A stretch of DNA of 64,000 nucleotides from CAVRJC01 sp963721435 (GTDB lineage: Bacteria; Actinomycetota; Acidimicrobiia; IMCC26256; DASPTH01). The notes beneath the pieces were generated by a model that saw nothing but the letters and a program-made list of their open reading frames with translations, searched no databases and had not been told where the DNA came from. Where the stretch lies: positions 62,001 through 126,000 of the forward strand of contig CAVRJC010000012.1 in assembly GCA_963721435.1 (NCBI GenBank), in the 5' to 3' direction. The translations under genes and the position numbers were made by a program. This document shows positions 8,415-17,583 of the stretch, one piece after another; the first letter of the stretch is position 1, and each line of letters opens with the position of its first letter.

Positions 8415-10574
8415 TCAGCTCTCCTCGGCTGCGTGCGTGCGTGCCGTACGCGCATCGGCAAAGCGCGCGAGCGCGGCCACCGCGACCGCGCCGTCGTCGA
8501 GGGTGCGGAACGTGGCCAAGCCCTGTTCCTGCACCGCGGTCAGCAGCTCCGCGGCATCGACCGCCGGCACGAAGTCGAGGTTGCGTAACACGACCGCGAG
8601 GCGCGCGCCGTCGAGCGGCACGGTCGCGAGGTCGGCGAGCTGGTCGATGAGCTGGCTCACACCCCCGGTGCCGAAGCTGTAGTACACCGACGTGTTCACG
8701 TGCACGAGCAGGTTCGGGTACGACTGCCGCGCCAGGATCGGCTCGATCACGTTCCGCAGCGCGTCGACGCCCGCGGCCGGCCCGAACGGGACTTCGAGCG
8801 GGTTCGCCACCGACGTGCCCGCGCCGAGTCCCATGCCCCGCAGCTCGGCGCGCACGTCGTCGGTGGTCGGCGTGAGCACGAGCCCCGCCCGGTCGCACGC
8901 GTCGGTTGCCAGCACCGACGCGCCGCCGCCCACACCGATGACCAGCACGCGTGCATTGTCGGGCCCGGGTGGATGCTCGATCACCGAGGGTGCCCACCGC
9001 TGCAGGTGCGACAGCACCGCGAGGAACTCCTCGAGCGTGTTCACCAGCGTGGTGCCGGTGGATCCGGCGATCGCCTTCCACACGCGCGACTCACCCGTGA
9101 GGGACCCGGTGTGCGACGCGACCGCAGTCGCGCCCTGCTCGCTCTGACCACCCACCATCAGCACCACGGGCTTGCGCCCACGCGCGCGGTGCAACGCCTC
9201 CACGAGCCGCCCCGCGCCCGACGCACCCTCGAGGTAGAGGCCGATCACTGCCGTCTCCGGGTCGTCGACCAGCCATTCGACGACCTCGGCGGGCGTCACA
9301 TCGACCGAGTTCCCCGCGCTCAGCACCTTCGAGTAGCGGATGCCCCGGCGGGCGCCGACGACGATCATGTCGCCCGCGAGCCCACCGCTCTGCGAGACGA
9401 CGCTCACGGGCCCGACCTCGCGCGGCACGTTGAGCTGGAAGGTCTGGCGCCCCGCCGAGCTGTAGACGCCGATGCAGTTCGGCCCGACGACACGCGTCTT
9501 GACCTCGCGCGCGGCGTCGAGCAGGCCCTGGCTCAGCGCGGCTCCGTCGGCGCCCACCTCCTCGAACCCGCCACTGATCACGTGGATGAAGGGCACCCGA
9601 CCAGCGGTGGCGCGGATCACGTCGGCGCACCGCGTCGCGGGCACGCCCACGAGCAGGTAGTCGATCGGCTCCGGCATGTCGCCGACGTCGGCGAACGCGG
9701 GAACACCGTCCACCGCATCCGCTTCGGGGTGCAGCGCGTACAAGTGGTCGTCCCAGTCGGCGTTGCGGTACGCCGCGAGCGAGCGGTTGCCGAAGGTCGA
9801 ACGCGTCGTCGACGCGCCGGCCACCGCGACCGCGCGCGGCGCGAACAGCGCGGTGAAATCGGTCGCGGGTGGTGGCTCCGCGCTCACGGGTGCGTCCCGC
9901 AACACGAGACGCGCGTCGAGCGCGATCGCGTCGGTGGTGGTGACGAGCACCGGGTTGCACTCGAGCTCCGACAGCTCGTCACCCAGTTGCGCAGCGAGGC
10001 CGTCGACGCCGCCGACCGCGAGCAGCAGCCGGACGAGCGCCTCGCGCGCCAGCGCGGGACCGCCCCGGAGGCCGTCGAGCGCGGCCGCGCCCGGGAAGGT
10101 GTCGACCAGCTCGCACGCGTCGTGCTCGAGCAACGGGAACATCCGGACCGCCACGAGGTCGAGCACCTCGGTCATGGTGCCGCCGAGCCCGAGGGCGACG
10201 ACGAGGCCGAACGGCTCGCGCCGCACGACACCGACGATCACCTCGAGCCCGGCACCGGTGTCGGACTGCTCCTCCACCAGGAAGCCCGCCGGCGTGATCC
10301 CATGCTCGGCGAGCCGCGCGGTCATCGCGTCGACGGCACCCGCGAGCTCGCCCGGCGCGACGCCGACGCTCACGGCCCCGAGGTCGCTCTTGTGCACGAT
10401 GCCGGGCCCGAACGCCTTGAGCACGACCGGCGACGACTCCGTCGATCCGTCGTCGACCGCGCGCGGCACCGTCACGCCGAGCGCCGCGAGCGCCGCCTTC
10501 ACATCCGGTTCGGGGACGACGGTCCGGCCGTCGTCGAGCGCGAACGCGCGCGCCCGGGAGAGCGCCTCAGACAC
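8415..10574 (-). CDS. ADP-forming acyl-CoA synthetase (fused beta-alpha)
   Basis: 719 aa. The first ~230 residues are an ATP-grasp domain (VVLKAFGPGIVHKSDLGAV, ALGLGGTMTEV, ELECNPVLV); from about 245 there is a CoA-binding domain (AVAVAGASTTRSTFGN) and succinyl-CoA-ligase-like domains (VVSQSGGLAGDM). The order, ATP-grasp first, is the reverse of the more common acetyl-CoA synthetase (ADP-forming) fusion. It would activate a carboxylic acid to its CoA thioester, or run backwards to make ATP, at the entry to this operon's pathway. The GTG start overlaps the amidohydrolase stop by 8 nt. The acid is unknown. Confidence 0.85.
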   Translation of the reverse strand: MSEALSRARAFALDDGRTVVPEPDVKAALAALGVTVPRAVDDGSTESSPVVLKAFGPGIVHKSDLGAVSVGVAPGELAGAVDAMTARLAEHGITPAGFLVEEQSDTGAGLEVIVGVVRREPFGLVVALGLGGTMTEVLDLVAVRMFPLLEHDACELVDTFPGAAALDGLRGGPALAREALVRLLLAVGGVDGLAAQLGDELSELECNPVLVTTTDAIALDARLVLRDAPVSAEPPPATDFTALFAPRAVAVAGASTTRSTFGNRSLAAYRNADWDDHLYALHPEADAVDGVPAFADVGDMPEPIDYLLVGVPATRCADVIRATAGRVPFIHVISGGFEEVGADGAALSQGLLDAAREVKTRVVGPNCIGVYSSAGRQTFQLNVPREVGPVSVVSQSGGLAGDMIVVGARRGIRYSKVLSAGNSVDVTPAEVVEWLVDDPETAVIGLYLEGASGAGRLVEALHRARGRKPVVLMVGGQSEQGATAVASHTGSLTGESRVWKAIAGSTGTTLVNTLEEFLAVLSHLQRWAPSVIEHPPGPDNARVLVIGVGGGASVLATDACDRAGLVLTPTTDDVRAELRGMGLGAGTSVANPLEVPFGPAAGVDALRNVIEPILARQSYPNLLVHVNTSVYYSFGTGGVSQLIDQLADLATVPLDGARLAVVLRNLDFVPAVDAAELLTAVQEQGLATFRTLDDGAVAVAALARFADARTARTHAAEES

Positions 10575-11712
10575 CGAACAACCGCTCGGCGTTCCCCGAC
10601 ATCACCTTCCGCGCCATCTCCTCGGGAAGGTCGGCGGTGAGGGTCGCGAGGTGGTCACGCGACTTGGGCCACAGGGTCACGCTGTGCGGATAGTCCGACG
10701 ACCACAGCGAGGCGTCGGCGAGGTACGGGTAGTCGGGCATCAGCTTGAAGCCGACGTGGTCGTCGAGGATGGTGACGAACAGATTCCGGCCGAGCAGCTC
10801 GGTCGGCGTCAGCTGCATCGATGCGCTCGCGTCGTTCATGCCGGAGCGGATGTCGAGGTTCTGCTCCATGGTCTGCGCCCAGAACGGCAGCCATCCGCAG
10901 TTCACCTCGGCCGCGACGAAGCGCAGGTCGGGATGACGGTCGAACACGTTCCCGAACGCCATGTACGTGAACGGCCGGACCGCGGCGAAGAACCGGTACA
11001 CCGTGCCCGCGGTCGAGATCTTCTGCTCGACCAGCTCGTCGTAGTCGGCCTCCGAGGGCTTGCCGCCGAACGTGCGATGGAACGTGAGTGGGATCCCCGC
11101 TTCGGCGACACGCGCGTAGAGCGGGTCGTAGTGGGGCGAGTGGTACGGCTGGATCGGGAACCCGGGGATGAAGCCCGCACGCGCGCCCTTGGCGACGCAG
11201 CGGTCGAGCTCGGCGATGCACACGTCGATACCGTCGTCGACCGGCAGCATCGGCAGCGCGACGATGTGGTCGGGCGCCGCGCCCTGGAACTCGTCGAGGA
11301 CCCAGTCGTTGTAGGACTGCATGCACGCGAGCGCGAGCTCGCGGTCGGGCTCGATGTAGGTGAAGATCGCGTTGTTCGGGTAGACGATCGAGACGTCGAC
11401 GCCGTCCTTCTGCATGTCGACGACGTGAGCGGTGCCGTCGTAGTTGCCGGGCAGGATCTCGTCGAACGTCAGCCCCGACATCTTCTTGTCGGCCTGCTCG
11501 CGCCCGGCGGTCGCCTCGACGCCGAAGCTGCGCTTGGGCACCTCACCGTCGAAGCTCCAGCCGTCGCCCCCGTCGGCGGCGCGCCGCATCTTCGGCGCCC
11601 GGTCGCGGAACTTGCCCGGGACCCCCTCGAACACGTGCGGCGGCTCGTTCACGTGGCAGTCGGCCGAGATGATCCTGGCAGTGGCGGTGCCATTGGTTGT
11701 GTCGGTGGCCAT
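10567..11712 (-). CDS. Amidohydrolase family 2 (PF04909) protein, copy 1
   Basis: 381-aa TIM-barrel metal-dependent hydrolase or decarboxylase of the amidohydrolase-2 group. It has the N-terminal metal site SADCHVNEP, a mid-barrel LTFHRTFGG His, and the C-terminal SSDYPHSV motif with the catalytic Asp. Relatives include ACMSD and gamma-resorcylate decarboxylases, but most actinobacterial members are unassigned. ATG at 11712 follows a GGGGGGAG ribosome site. It is the first gene of the long minus-strand operon and is divergent from the Zn-dehydrogenase gene. It is one of five members of this family in the window. Confidence 0.86.
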   Translation of the reverse strand: MATDTTNGTATARIISADCHVNEPPHVFEGVPGKFRDRAPKMRRAADGGDGWSFDGEVPKRSFGVEATAGREQADKKMSGLTFDEILPGNYDGTAHVVDMQKDGVDVSIVYPNNAIFTYIEPDRELALACMQSYNDWVLDEFQGAAPDHIVALPMLPVDDGIDVCIAELDRCVAKGARAGFIPGFPIQPYHSPHYDPLYARVAEAGIPLTFHRTFGGKPSEADYDELVEQKISTAGTVYRFFAAVRPFTYMAFGNVFDRHPDLRFVAAEVNCGWLPFWAQTMEQNLDIRSGMNDASASMQLTPTELLGRNLFVTILDDHVGFKLMPDYPYLADASLWSSDYPHSVTLWPKSRDHLATLTADLPEEMARKVMSGNAERLFGV

Positions 11713-11744
11713 CGGGCTCCCCCCGGGTGAAACGGACGCGGTTG

Positions 11745-11756
11745 AAACGATCGTTT
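11745..11756. promoter_or_regulatory. Palindromic operator candidate AAACGATCGTTT
   Basis: A perfect 12-bp palindrome in the 130-bp divergent region between the amidohydrolase (minus) and Zn-dehydrogenase (plus) genes. Its right end overlaps the -35 box of the plus-strand promoter at 11755-11783, so a protein bound here would block that promoter. Size and symmetry suit a TetR-type repressor, and a TetR gene lies in the minus operon at 6169-6819. The pairing is inference. Confidence 0.55.
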
Positions 11757-11783
11757 GAATGTATCGCACATCTCCTTTACGAT
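11755..11783 (+). promoter_or_regulatory. Sigma-70-type promoter for the Zn-dehydrogenase operon
   Basis: TTGAAT (11755-11760) and TACGAT (11778-11783) are separated by exactly 17 nt, a good match to an actinobacterial housekeeping promoter. The start codon at 11843 would give a leader of roughly 50 nt containing the GGGGGGAA ribosome site. Confidence 0.5.
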
Positions 11784-11842
11784 CCACCGGGTCCGGCCGC
11801 GTGGCCGGTCGCACCGCTACCGGCAACCTCGGGGGGAACTCG

Positions 11843-12952
11843 ATGCGAGCACAGGCCGTCGTCGTCCGCAGTGTCGAGGAGGGCGCGCACCTCGAGGAGA
11901 TCGAGGTCGACCCGCCCGGCCCCGGCGAGGTGTTGGTCCGGGTGGCTGCGTCGGGCATCTGCGGCTCCGACCTCCACCTGTTGCACGGCACCTCGGTGAT
12001 CAACTCCTTCCCGATGGTGCTCGGGCACGAAGGAGCAGGTGTCGTCGAGAGCGTCGGCGAGGGCGTCACCAGCGTCGCGCCCGGCGACCACGTCGTGCTC
12101 GCGCTGTACGGCCCGTGCGGCGCGTGCGACTCGTGCCGCACGGGGAAGTTCGTGCTCTGCGACGGCGCGTCGCGCGTCGCCGCGATCTCCGGGACGATGG
12201 CCGACGGCTCCACCCGCATGCGCGGCGCCGACGGCGTCACGCTGCACCCGATGGTCGGCATCGGCAGCCTGGCCGAGGTCGCGGTCGTGCGCGACGCCGC
12301 GGTGGTGAAGATCGACCCCGACATCCCGCTCGACGTGATCTGCCTCGCCGGTTGCGGTGTCACCACCGGCCTCGGCTCGGTGTTCAACGTCGCCGATGTC
12401 CGCCCCGGCGAGTCGGTCGCGGTGATCGGATGCGGCGGCGTCGGCCTCAACGTGATCCAGGGCTGTCGCATCGCGGGCGCGACCACGATCATCGCCCTCG
12501 ACACCAACCCCATGAAGCTCGAGCTCGCGCGCAAGCTCGGCGCGACCCACACCATCGACCCGACGGGCACCACGATCCGCGACGCCGTGCAGACTGTCGC
12601 ACCGCGCGGCGTCGACGTCGGCTTCGAGGTGGTCGGTCATCCCGATCTCGTCGCCGACACGTTCCTCGCCGTCCGCACCGGTGGCCGCTGCGTGATGGTG
12701 GGCTCGCCGCCCGCCGGCCAGCCGATCCCGATCGACGGCCGCGCACTGTTCAGCGAGCGCCGGTTGCTCGGCACCACCGGCGGCAGCAACGTGCCCGCGC
12801 GCGACATCCCGCGCATCGCCAAGCTGTACCAGGAGGGCCAGCTCGACCTCGACACGCTCGTGTCGGCACGTCGGCCGCTGGCCGACTTCGGCGAGTCGGT
12901 CGCGGAGAGCGAGCGCGGCGAGGTGGCGCGCAGCGTGGTCGTCATCGGCTAG
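11843..12952 (+). CDS. Zinc-dependent alcohol dehydrogenase
   Basis: 369-aa medium-chain dehydrogenase. Catalytic zinc ligands are Cys40 (GICGSD) and His62-Glu63 (GHEGAG); the structural zinc site has Cys92, Cys95, Cys98 and Cys106 (CGACDSC...C). The Rossmann loop is VIGCGGVGLN. It resembles the class III-like or mycothiol-dependent branch seen in actinobacteria, and would oxidise an alcohol to an aldehyde with NAD. The ATG at 11843 follows GGGGGGAA; the frame extends upstream into the promoter region without family similarity. It is first in a three-gene operon with an LLM flavoenzyme and a P450. Confidence 0.88.
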   Translation: MRAQAVVVRSVEEGAHLEEIEVDPPGPGEVLVRVAASGICGSDLHLLHGTSVINSFPMVLGHEGAGVVESVGEGVTSVAPGDHVVLALYGPCGACDSCRTGKFVLCDGASRVAAISGTMADGSTRMRGADGVTLHPMVGIGSLAEVAVVRDAAVVKIDPDIPLDVICLAGCGVTTGLGSVFNVADVRPGESVAVIGCGGVGLNVIQGCRIAGATTIIALDTNPMKLELARKLGATHTIDPTGTTIRDAVQTVAPRGVDVGFEVVGHPDLVADTFLAVRTGGRCVMVGSPPAGQPIPIDGRALFSERRLLGTTGGSNVPARDIPRIAKLYQEGQLDLDTLVSARRPLADFGESVAESERGEVARSVVVIG

Positions 12953-13004
12953 GCATCGGCGAACCGCCGCCGCACGGCGCGCGACGCGAACAAGGGGGGA
13001 AGCG

Positions 13005-14126
13005 ATGGAGTTCGGGCTGTTCATCCAGGGCTACACGCCGAAGTTCTTGCGCGACGTGGATCCCGACGCCGAGCACCACACGTTCGAGAAGGAGCTTGCG
13101 GCGGTCGAGGCCGCCGACCGCGCCGGCATCAAGTACGTGTGGGTCACCGAGCACCACTTCCTCGACGAGTACTCGCACATCTCCGCCAACGACGTGATCT
13201 GCGGCTACCTCGCGCACTCGACCGAGCGCATCCACATCGGCTCGGGCATCTTCAACCCGCTCCCGCAGGTGAACCACCCCGCCAAGGTGGCGGAGCGCGT
13301 CGCGATGCTCGACCACGTGAGCAACCGGCGCTTCGAATTCGGCACCGGGCGCGGCGCCGGCAGTCACGAGATCCTCGGCTTCCTCCCCGGCATGACCGAT
13401 CTCTCGGGCACGCGCGAGATCTGGGAAGACGTGATCGCGGAGTTCCCGAAGATGTGGTTGCAGGACGAGTACGAGGGTTACGAGGGCAAGTACTGGTCGT
13501 TACCACCGCGCAAGGTGCTGCCGAAGCCGTACGGCAACGCGCACCCCGCGATGTGGTACGCCGCCGGCAACACATCGAGCTACGCGATGGCGGCGCGCAA
13601 GGGGCTCGGTGTACTCGGCTTCTCGGTGCAGACGCTGGATGATCTCGCGCCGGTGCTCGAGGCGTACAAGACCGAGATCGCGAACGCGGAGCCCATCGGC
13701 GCGTTCGTGAACGACAACATCATGATCACCACCGGCGCGTACGTGCGCGAGGACGTCGACCAGGTCGCGCGCGACATGGTCGCGGCGCGGCCGACGTACC
13801 ACCAGAGCAACGTGTACCGCTACCACGACACGTTCCCGCACCCCGACTGGGTGCCGCAGTGGCCCGACCTCATCCCCGAGCCCGACGTCGACACGCTGCG
13901 CGCCTCGATGGGCAAGAGCGACGCCATGGTCGGCACGCCCGACCACGCGCTCGCCGCCGCGCAGCGCTGGGAGAGCGCGGGCGCCGATCAGCTGGTGTTC
14001 GGGATCGGGCCCGACACCCTCGAGGGCACGTTGGAGACGATCCGGCTGCTCGGCGAGCACGTGATCCCGAAGCTCGACACCGACCCCGTGCACCGCACGA
14101 CCCGATTCCGGGAGGCCGCATCGTGA
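13005..14126 (+). CDS. LLM class flavin-dependent oxidoreductase
   Basis: 373-aa luciferase-like monooxygenase fold. Typical features are MEFGLFIQGY at the N-terminus, WVTEHHFLDEY near residue 47, the IHIGSGIFNPLPQVNHPAKVAE region, and GTGRGAGSHEI for flavin or F420 contact. It would oxygenate a substrate with reduced FMN, or act as an F420-dependent dehydrogenase. ATG start with GGGGGA 5 nt upstream. Its stop overlaps the P450 GTG by 4 nt, so the two oxygenases are translationally coupled and probably belong to one pathway. Confidence 0.88.
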   Translation: MEFGLFIQGYTPKFLRDVDPDAEHHTFEKELAAVEAADRAGIKYVWVTEHHFLDEYSHISANDVICGYLAHSTERIHIGSGIFNPLPQVNHPAKVAERVAMLDHVSNRRFEFGTGRGAGSHEILGFLPGMTDLSGTREIWEDVIAEFPKMWLQDEYEGYEGKYWSLPPRKVLPKPYGNAHPAMWYAAGNTSSYAMAARKGLGVLGFSVQTLDDLAPVLEAYKTEIANAEPIGAFVNDNIMITTGAYVREDVDQVARDMVAARPTYHQSNVYRYHDTFPHPDWVPQWPDLIPEPDVDTLRASMGKSDAMVGTPDHALAAAQRWESAGADQLVFGIGPDTLEGTLETIRLLGEHVIPKLDTDPVHRTTRFREAAS

Positions 14127-15337
14127 CCATCGTCGAGGGCTTCAACCCGTTCGACAACGCGCAGGACGTCCCGTGGGACCGGTTCGCGGAGCTGCGTGAG
14201 GAGTGCCCGGTCAGCATGCTCGAGACCGGTCAGTACTTGCTGACCCGCTACGACGACGTGCACGACGCGCTCAAGGACGGCGGCGAACGGCTGCACAACT
14301 TCGCGCACGAGGGCGGGATGCGCGCCCCCGGCGTCATCGTGCCGGAGGAAGAGCAGCTGATCAACGAGATGGACGGCGCGCGCCACACCCGTCGCCGCAA
14401 GCTGCTCATGACCGCGCTGCACCCGCGGCTCATCTCCGGCGCCGAGCCCTACATCCGCGACCTCTCGGCGCGCCTGCTCGCGCCGATGCTCGAACGCGGC
14501 TCCGGCGACCTCGTCACCGAGTTCACCCAGCCGTTGCCGGGCATGGTGTTCGCCCACGTGCTCGGGCTGCCCGAAGCGGACTACCCGCGCTTCAAGGCCT
14601 GGGGCGAGGAGGTGCTCGCCGACACCTACCCCACGCTCAACCGCACCGAGCGGGGTGAGGGGCTCCACGGCGCGCACCCCGAGTTCTCCGCCTACATCGA
14701 CGGTCTCGTCGCCGAGCGCCGGCTCGACCCGCGCAACGACCTCATCACCCGCATGACGCAGCCGAACGCCGAGGGCGACGTGCTCAGCGACACCGAGATC
14801 CGCGTCACCGTGATGCACCTCATCATCGCCGGGCACGAGACCACCACCAACCTGCTCGGCAACCTGCTCGAGCACCTGCTGTCGACGCCCGACGATCTGG
14901 CACGCGTGCGCACCGACCCCACGATGATCGCGGTGGCGGTCGAAGAGTCGCTCCGGCGCGACCCGCCGGTGCTGATCCAACCCCTCACGTGCGTGCACGC
15001 GATCGAGAAGCCGGGCGCGATCGTCGAAGAAGACATGCGCGTCGTCCTGAGCCTCGCGGCCGCGAACCGCGACGAGACCGCCTACCCCAACCCCGACGAG
15101 TTCGTGCTCGACCGCCCCGATCCCGCGCCACACACCTCGTTCGGTGGTGGCGCGCACTTCTGCCCCGGCGCGCCTCTCGCGCGGCTCGAAGGCCGCGTGT
15201 CACTCGAGGTGTTCCTCGACCTCGTCGCCGATGCCGCGCTGCCCGCCGGCTACCACTCCGAGAAGGTGCCCGTCTTCTGGGCCAACGGCCCCGAGCACCT
15301 GCCCGTCAGCCTTCAGGGAGCGCGTTCCTCCTCATGA
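14123..15337 (+). CDS. Cytochrome P450
   Basis: 404-aa soluble bacterial P450. The I-helix AGHETTTN begins at about residue 236, the ExxR motif is at Glu275-Arg278 (EESLRR), and the heme-binding loop FGGGAHFCPGAP places the thiolate at Cys347. It would hydroxylate a hydrophobic substrate using separate ferredoxin and reductase partners, which are not in this window. The GTG start overlaps the LLM stop (GTGA). The 3' end overlaps the end of the converging GH1 gene by 32 bp. Confidence 0.92.
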   Translation: MTIVEGFNPFDNAQDVPWDRFAELREECPVSMLETGQYLLTRYDDVHDALKDGGERLHNFAHEGGMRAPGVIVPEEEQLINEMDGARHTRRRKLLMTALHPRLISGAEPYIRDLSARLLAPMLERGSGDLVTEFTQPLPGMVFAHVLGLPEADYPRFKAWGEEVLADTYPTLNRTERGEGLHGAHPEFSAYIDGLVAERRLDPRNDLITRMTQPNAEGDVLSDTEIRVTVMHLIIAGHETTTNLLGNLLEHLLSTPDDLARVRTDPTMIAVAVEESLRRDPPVLIQPLTCVHAIEKPGAIVEEDMRVVLSLAAANRDETAYPNPDEFVLDRPDPAPHTSFGGGAHFCPGAPLARLEGRVSLEVFLDLVADAALPAGYHSEKVPVFWANGPEHLPVSLQGARSSS

Positions 15338-16496
15338 CGTCGCCGAGCCATCGGGCGCTGGGCTTGGGGGTGCGAGCGAACGTGCCCCGGTCGACTGCCG
15401 CGACACCGAACCGGGGCCGGTACCCGAACGACCACTCGAAGTTGTCGAGCAGGCTCCAGTACGTATAGCCCTGCACGTCGATGCCGTCGGCGAGCGCGCG
15501 CAACACACCTTCGAGCGCGCGGTGCACGAACTCGATGCGCTGCGCGTCGTCGTCGGTGCCGATGCCGTTCTCGGTCACGAGGATCGGGACGCGCCCGCCG
15601 GTCACTTCCCACGCGCGGCGGATCGTCGCCTCCAACGCCTCCGGCCAGAGCTCGTAGCCCATCACCAGCACGGGCACGCCGGGCTCGGGGCCCACATTGC
15701 CCTCGGGGCCGATGCGGTTCCGGGAGTAGGTCTGCACCCCGATGAAGTCGTCGCCCTCGGTGGCGGCGAGGAAGCCGTCCTCCATGAACGCGCGCTCACT
15801 GGCGAGCGTCGCCTCACCGCCCTCGACCGCCACCCACTCCGCCATCGACAGCGCGAGACCGACCGGCACCCCGGGCGCGGCGCTCCGGATGGCGTCGACG
15901 GCACTCCGGTGTCCGGCGACGAACACGTCGTTCACGCGCGCGGCCGTCGAGCGATCGGCCTTCCCCGGCGGGAAGAAGCCGAGCACGTACCCGACGTACG
16001 ACACGATGTTCGGCTCGTTGATCGTGCACGCGCGTGCCATCACGTCACCCAGGGCGCCCGCGACGTGCTCGCAGAAGCGCGCGAACACGTCGGCAGTGTC
16101 GGCTCGCTCCCAGCCACCCCGGTCGGCGAGCCATCGCGGCGTCGTGAAGTGGTGGAACGTGACCACCGGGTCGACACCCCGCTCCCGCAACGCGCCGCAG
16201 ATCCGTCGGTAGTGGTCGAGCGCGGCCCGAGAGAACTCGCCTTCCTCCGGCTCGATGCGGCTCCACTCCACCGAGAACCGGTAGTTGTCGAATCCGAGAT
16301 CGGCGACGAGGATCACGTCGTCCTGCCACCGGTTCCAGCTGTCGCATGCGTCACCGCTCGGCTCCGCACACGGCGAGCCCGGCGCGTGCTCGAACTGCCA
16401 CCAGTCGTTGTTCCAGTTGCCGCCTTCGATCTGGTGTGCCGCGGTGGCGGTGCCCCAGTGGAAGCCGTCGGGGAAGCGCCCGGCTACAGGTTCCAC
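15306..16496 (-). CDS. Glycoside hydrolase family 1 (beta-glucosidase-like)
   Basis: 396-aa GH1 enzyme: FHWGTATAAHQIEG near the N-terminus, the acid/base Glu161 in TINEP, the nucleophile Glu309 in VTENG, and YTYWSLLDNFEW near the C-terminus. It hydrolyses beta-glycosides and has no signal peptide, so it acts in the cytoplasm. I chose the GTG at 16496, which overlaps the end of the upstream amidohydrolase by 13 nt; longer frames upstream lie within that gene. Finding a glycosidase coupled to an amidohydrolase suggests a glycosylated substrate, but this is inference. It overlaps the P450 gene tail-to-tail. Confidence 0.9.
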   Translation of the reverse strand: MEPVAGRFPDGFHWGTATAAHQIEGGNWNNDWWQFEHAPGSPCAEPSGDACDSWNRWQDDVILVADLGFDNYRFSVEWSRIEPEEGEFSRAALDHYRRICGALRERGVDPVVTFHHFTTPRWLADRGGWERADTADVFARFCEHVAGALGDVMARACTINEPNIVSYVGYVLGFFPPGKADRSTAARVNDVFVAGHRSAVDAIRSAAPGVPVGLALSMAEWVAVEGGEATLASERAFMEDGFLAATEGDDFIGVQTYSRNRIGPEGNVGPEPGVPVLVMGYELWPEALEATIRRAWEVTGGRVPILVTENGIGTDDDAQRIEFVHRALEGVLRALADGIDVQGYTYWSLLDNFEWSFGYRPRFGVAAVDRGTFARTPKPSARWLGDVMRRNALPEG

Positions 16497-17563
16497 ACGC
16501 GCTTGGCGTTGCCGCTCACGATGAGCTCGCGCTCGTCGTTCGGGACCGTGGCGAACGTCTTCTCGACCAGCGCGCGCGAGTGCGGCCACGAGCTCACCGG
16601 GTGCGGGTAGTCACTCGACCACATGATGTTGCGCACCCCGAGCTCGGGGCGCAGCTTCTCGATCGAGAAGGGCTCGTCGATGAACGTGAGGTGGATGTTC
16701 CGGTAGTAGTAGGAGCTCGGCTTGTCCTTGAGCTCCGGGAACTCGTAGCCCTGACGCTCGGCCATGTCGTCGATCGCCCACAGCACCCACGCGACCCACG
16801 CGAGGCCGGGCTCCACGAACACCACCTTCAGGTTCGGGTGACGTTCGAGGACGCCGGTGAGCAGCCACATCCCGAGCGCGTCGCCCGCCGACAGCCCGAC
16901 GTTGAACACGAACACGCCCTTGCCCGGCGTTGGATCACGCTGCGCGAGCCCGGTGAGGCCGGTGTTCAACCCGATGTGGCAGCAGATCGGGAGGTCGTAC
17001 TCCACGATCACGTTCCACAGCGGGTCGTAGCGCTCGTCGAAGTAGTCGGCGAACCCGAGCTCGTGCGGGAACACCGGCATCTGCAGCGACTTCCCGCCGG
17101 CTTCCGCGATGCGGCGCACTTCCTGCACCGCGAAGTCGATGTCGTGGATCGGCACTTGCGCCGACGTGATGAGCCGCTTGGGGTCGACGGCCGCGAAGTC
17201 GAGCAGCGTGTCGTTGAACGCGCGTGTGCTCTCCTTCCACCCGTCCTGCAACCTGTACAGGAAGCGGTACGCGGACACTTCGCAGTAGAGGACCTCGGCC
17301 TCGACGCCGTCGGTGTCCATGTCGCGCAGCCGCGCTTCGGGCTCGGAGTGACCGGGCGTGCCGCGCGCGGGGTTCACCTGCGGTTGGCGCAACGCCTGCT
17401 CGCGCTGCATGTTCGACTGCATGATCTTCGCCGCTTCGCTCGCGAGCGTCGCGACACCCGCGTCGTACTCCTCGTGGTACTTCGACGCCAGCCGCTGCTT
17501 CACCTGCTCGGGCTTCACGTCGACGTGCGAGTCGGACGAGATCAACAGTTCCTGGACGGGCAT
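16484..17563 (-). CDS. Amidohydrolase family 2 (PF04909) protein, copy 2
   Basis: 359-aa TIM-barrel hydrolase or decarboxylase with ISSDSHVDVKP at the N-terminus, the central ICCHIGLNTG His and the C-terminal SSDYPHPV metal motif followed by VSGNAKRVW. The SGNA(K/E)R ending is shared with copy 1 at 10567-11712, indicating close paralogy. ATG start at 17563, 20 nt after the CoA-transferase stop, with AGGAAGCAGGAGC upstream as ribosome site. It sits between a CoA-transferase and a glycosidase. The reaction is unknown. Confidence 0.85.
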   Translation of the reverse strand: MPVQELLISSDSHVDVKPEQVKQRLASKYHEEYDAGVATLASEAAKIMQSNMQREQALRQPQVNPARGTPGHSEPEARLRDMDTDGVEAEVLYCEVSAYRFLYRLQDGWKESTRAFNDTLLDFAAVDPKRLITSAQVPIHDIDFAVQEVRRIAEAGGKSLQMPVFPHELGFADYFDERYDPLWNVIVEYDLPICCHIGLNTGLTGLAQRDPTPGKGVFVFNVGLSAGDALGMWLLTGVLERHPNLKVVFVEPGLAWVAWVLWAIDDMAERQGYEFPELKDKPSSYYYRNIHLTFIDEPFSIEKLRPELGVRNIMWSSDYPHPVSSWPHSRALVEKTFATVPNDERELIVSGNAKRVWNL

Positions 17564-17583
17564 GCGGTGCTCCTGCTTCCTGA

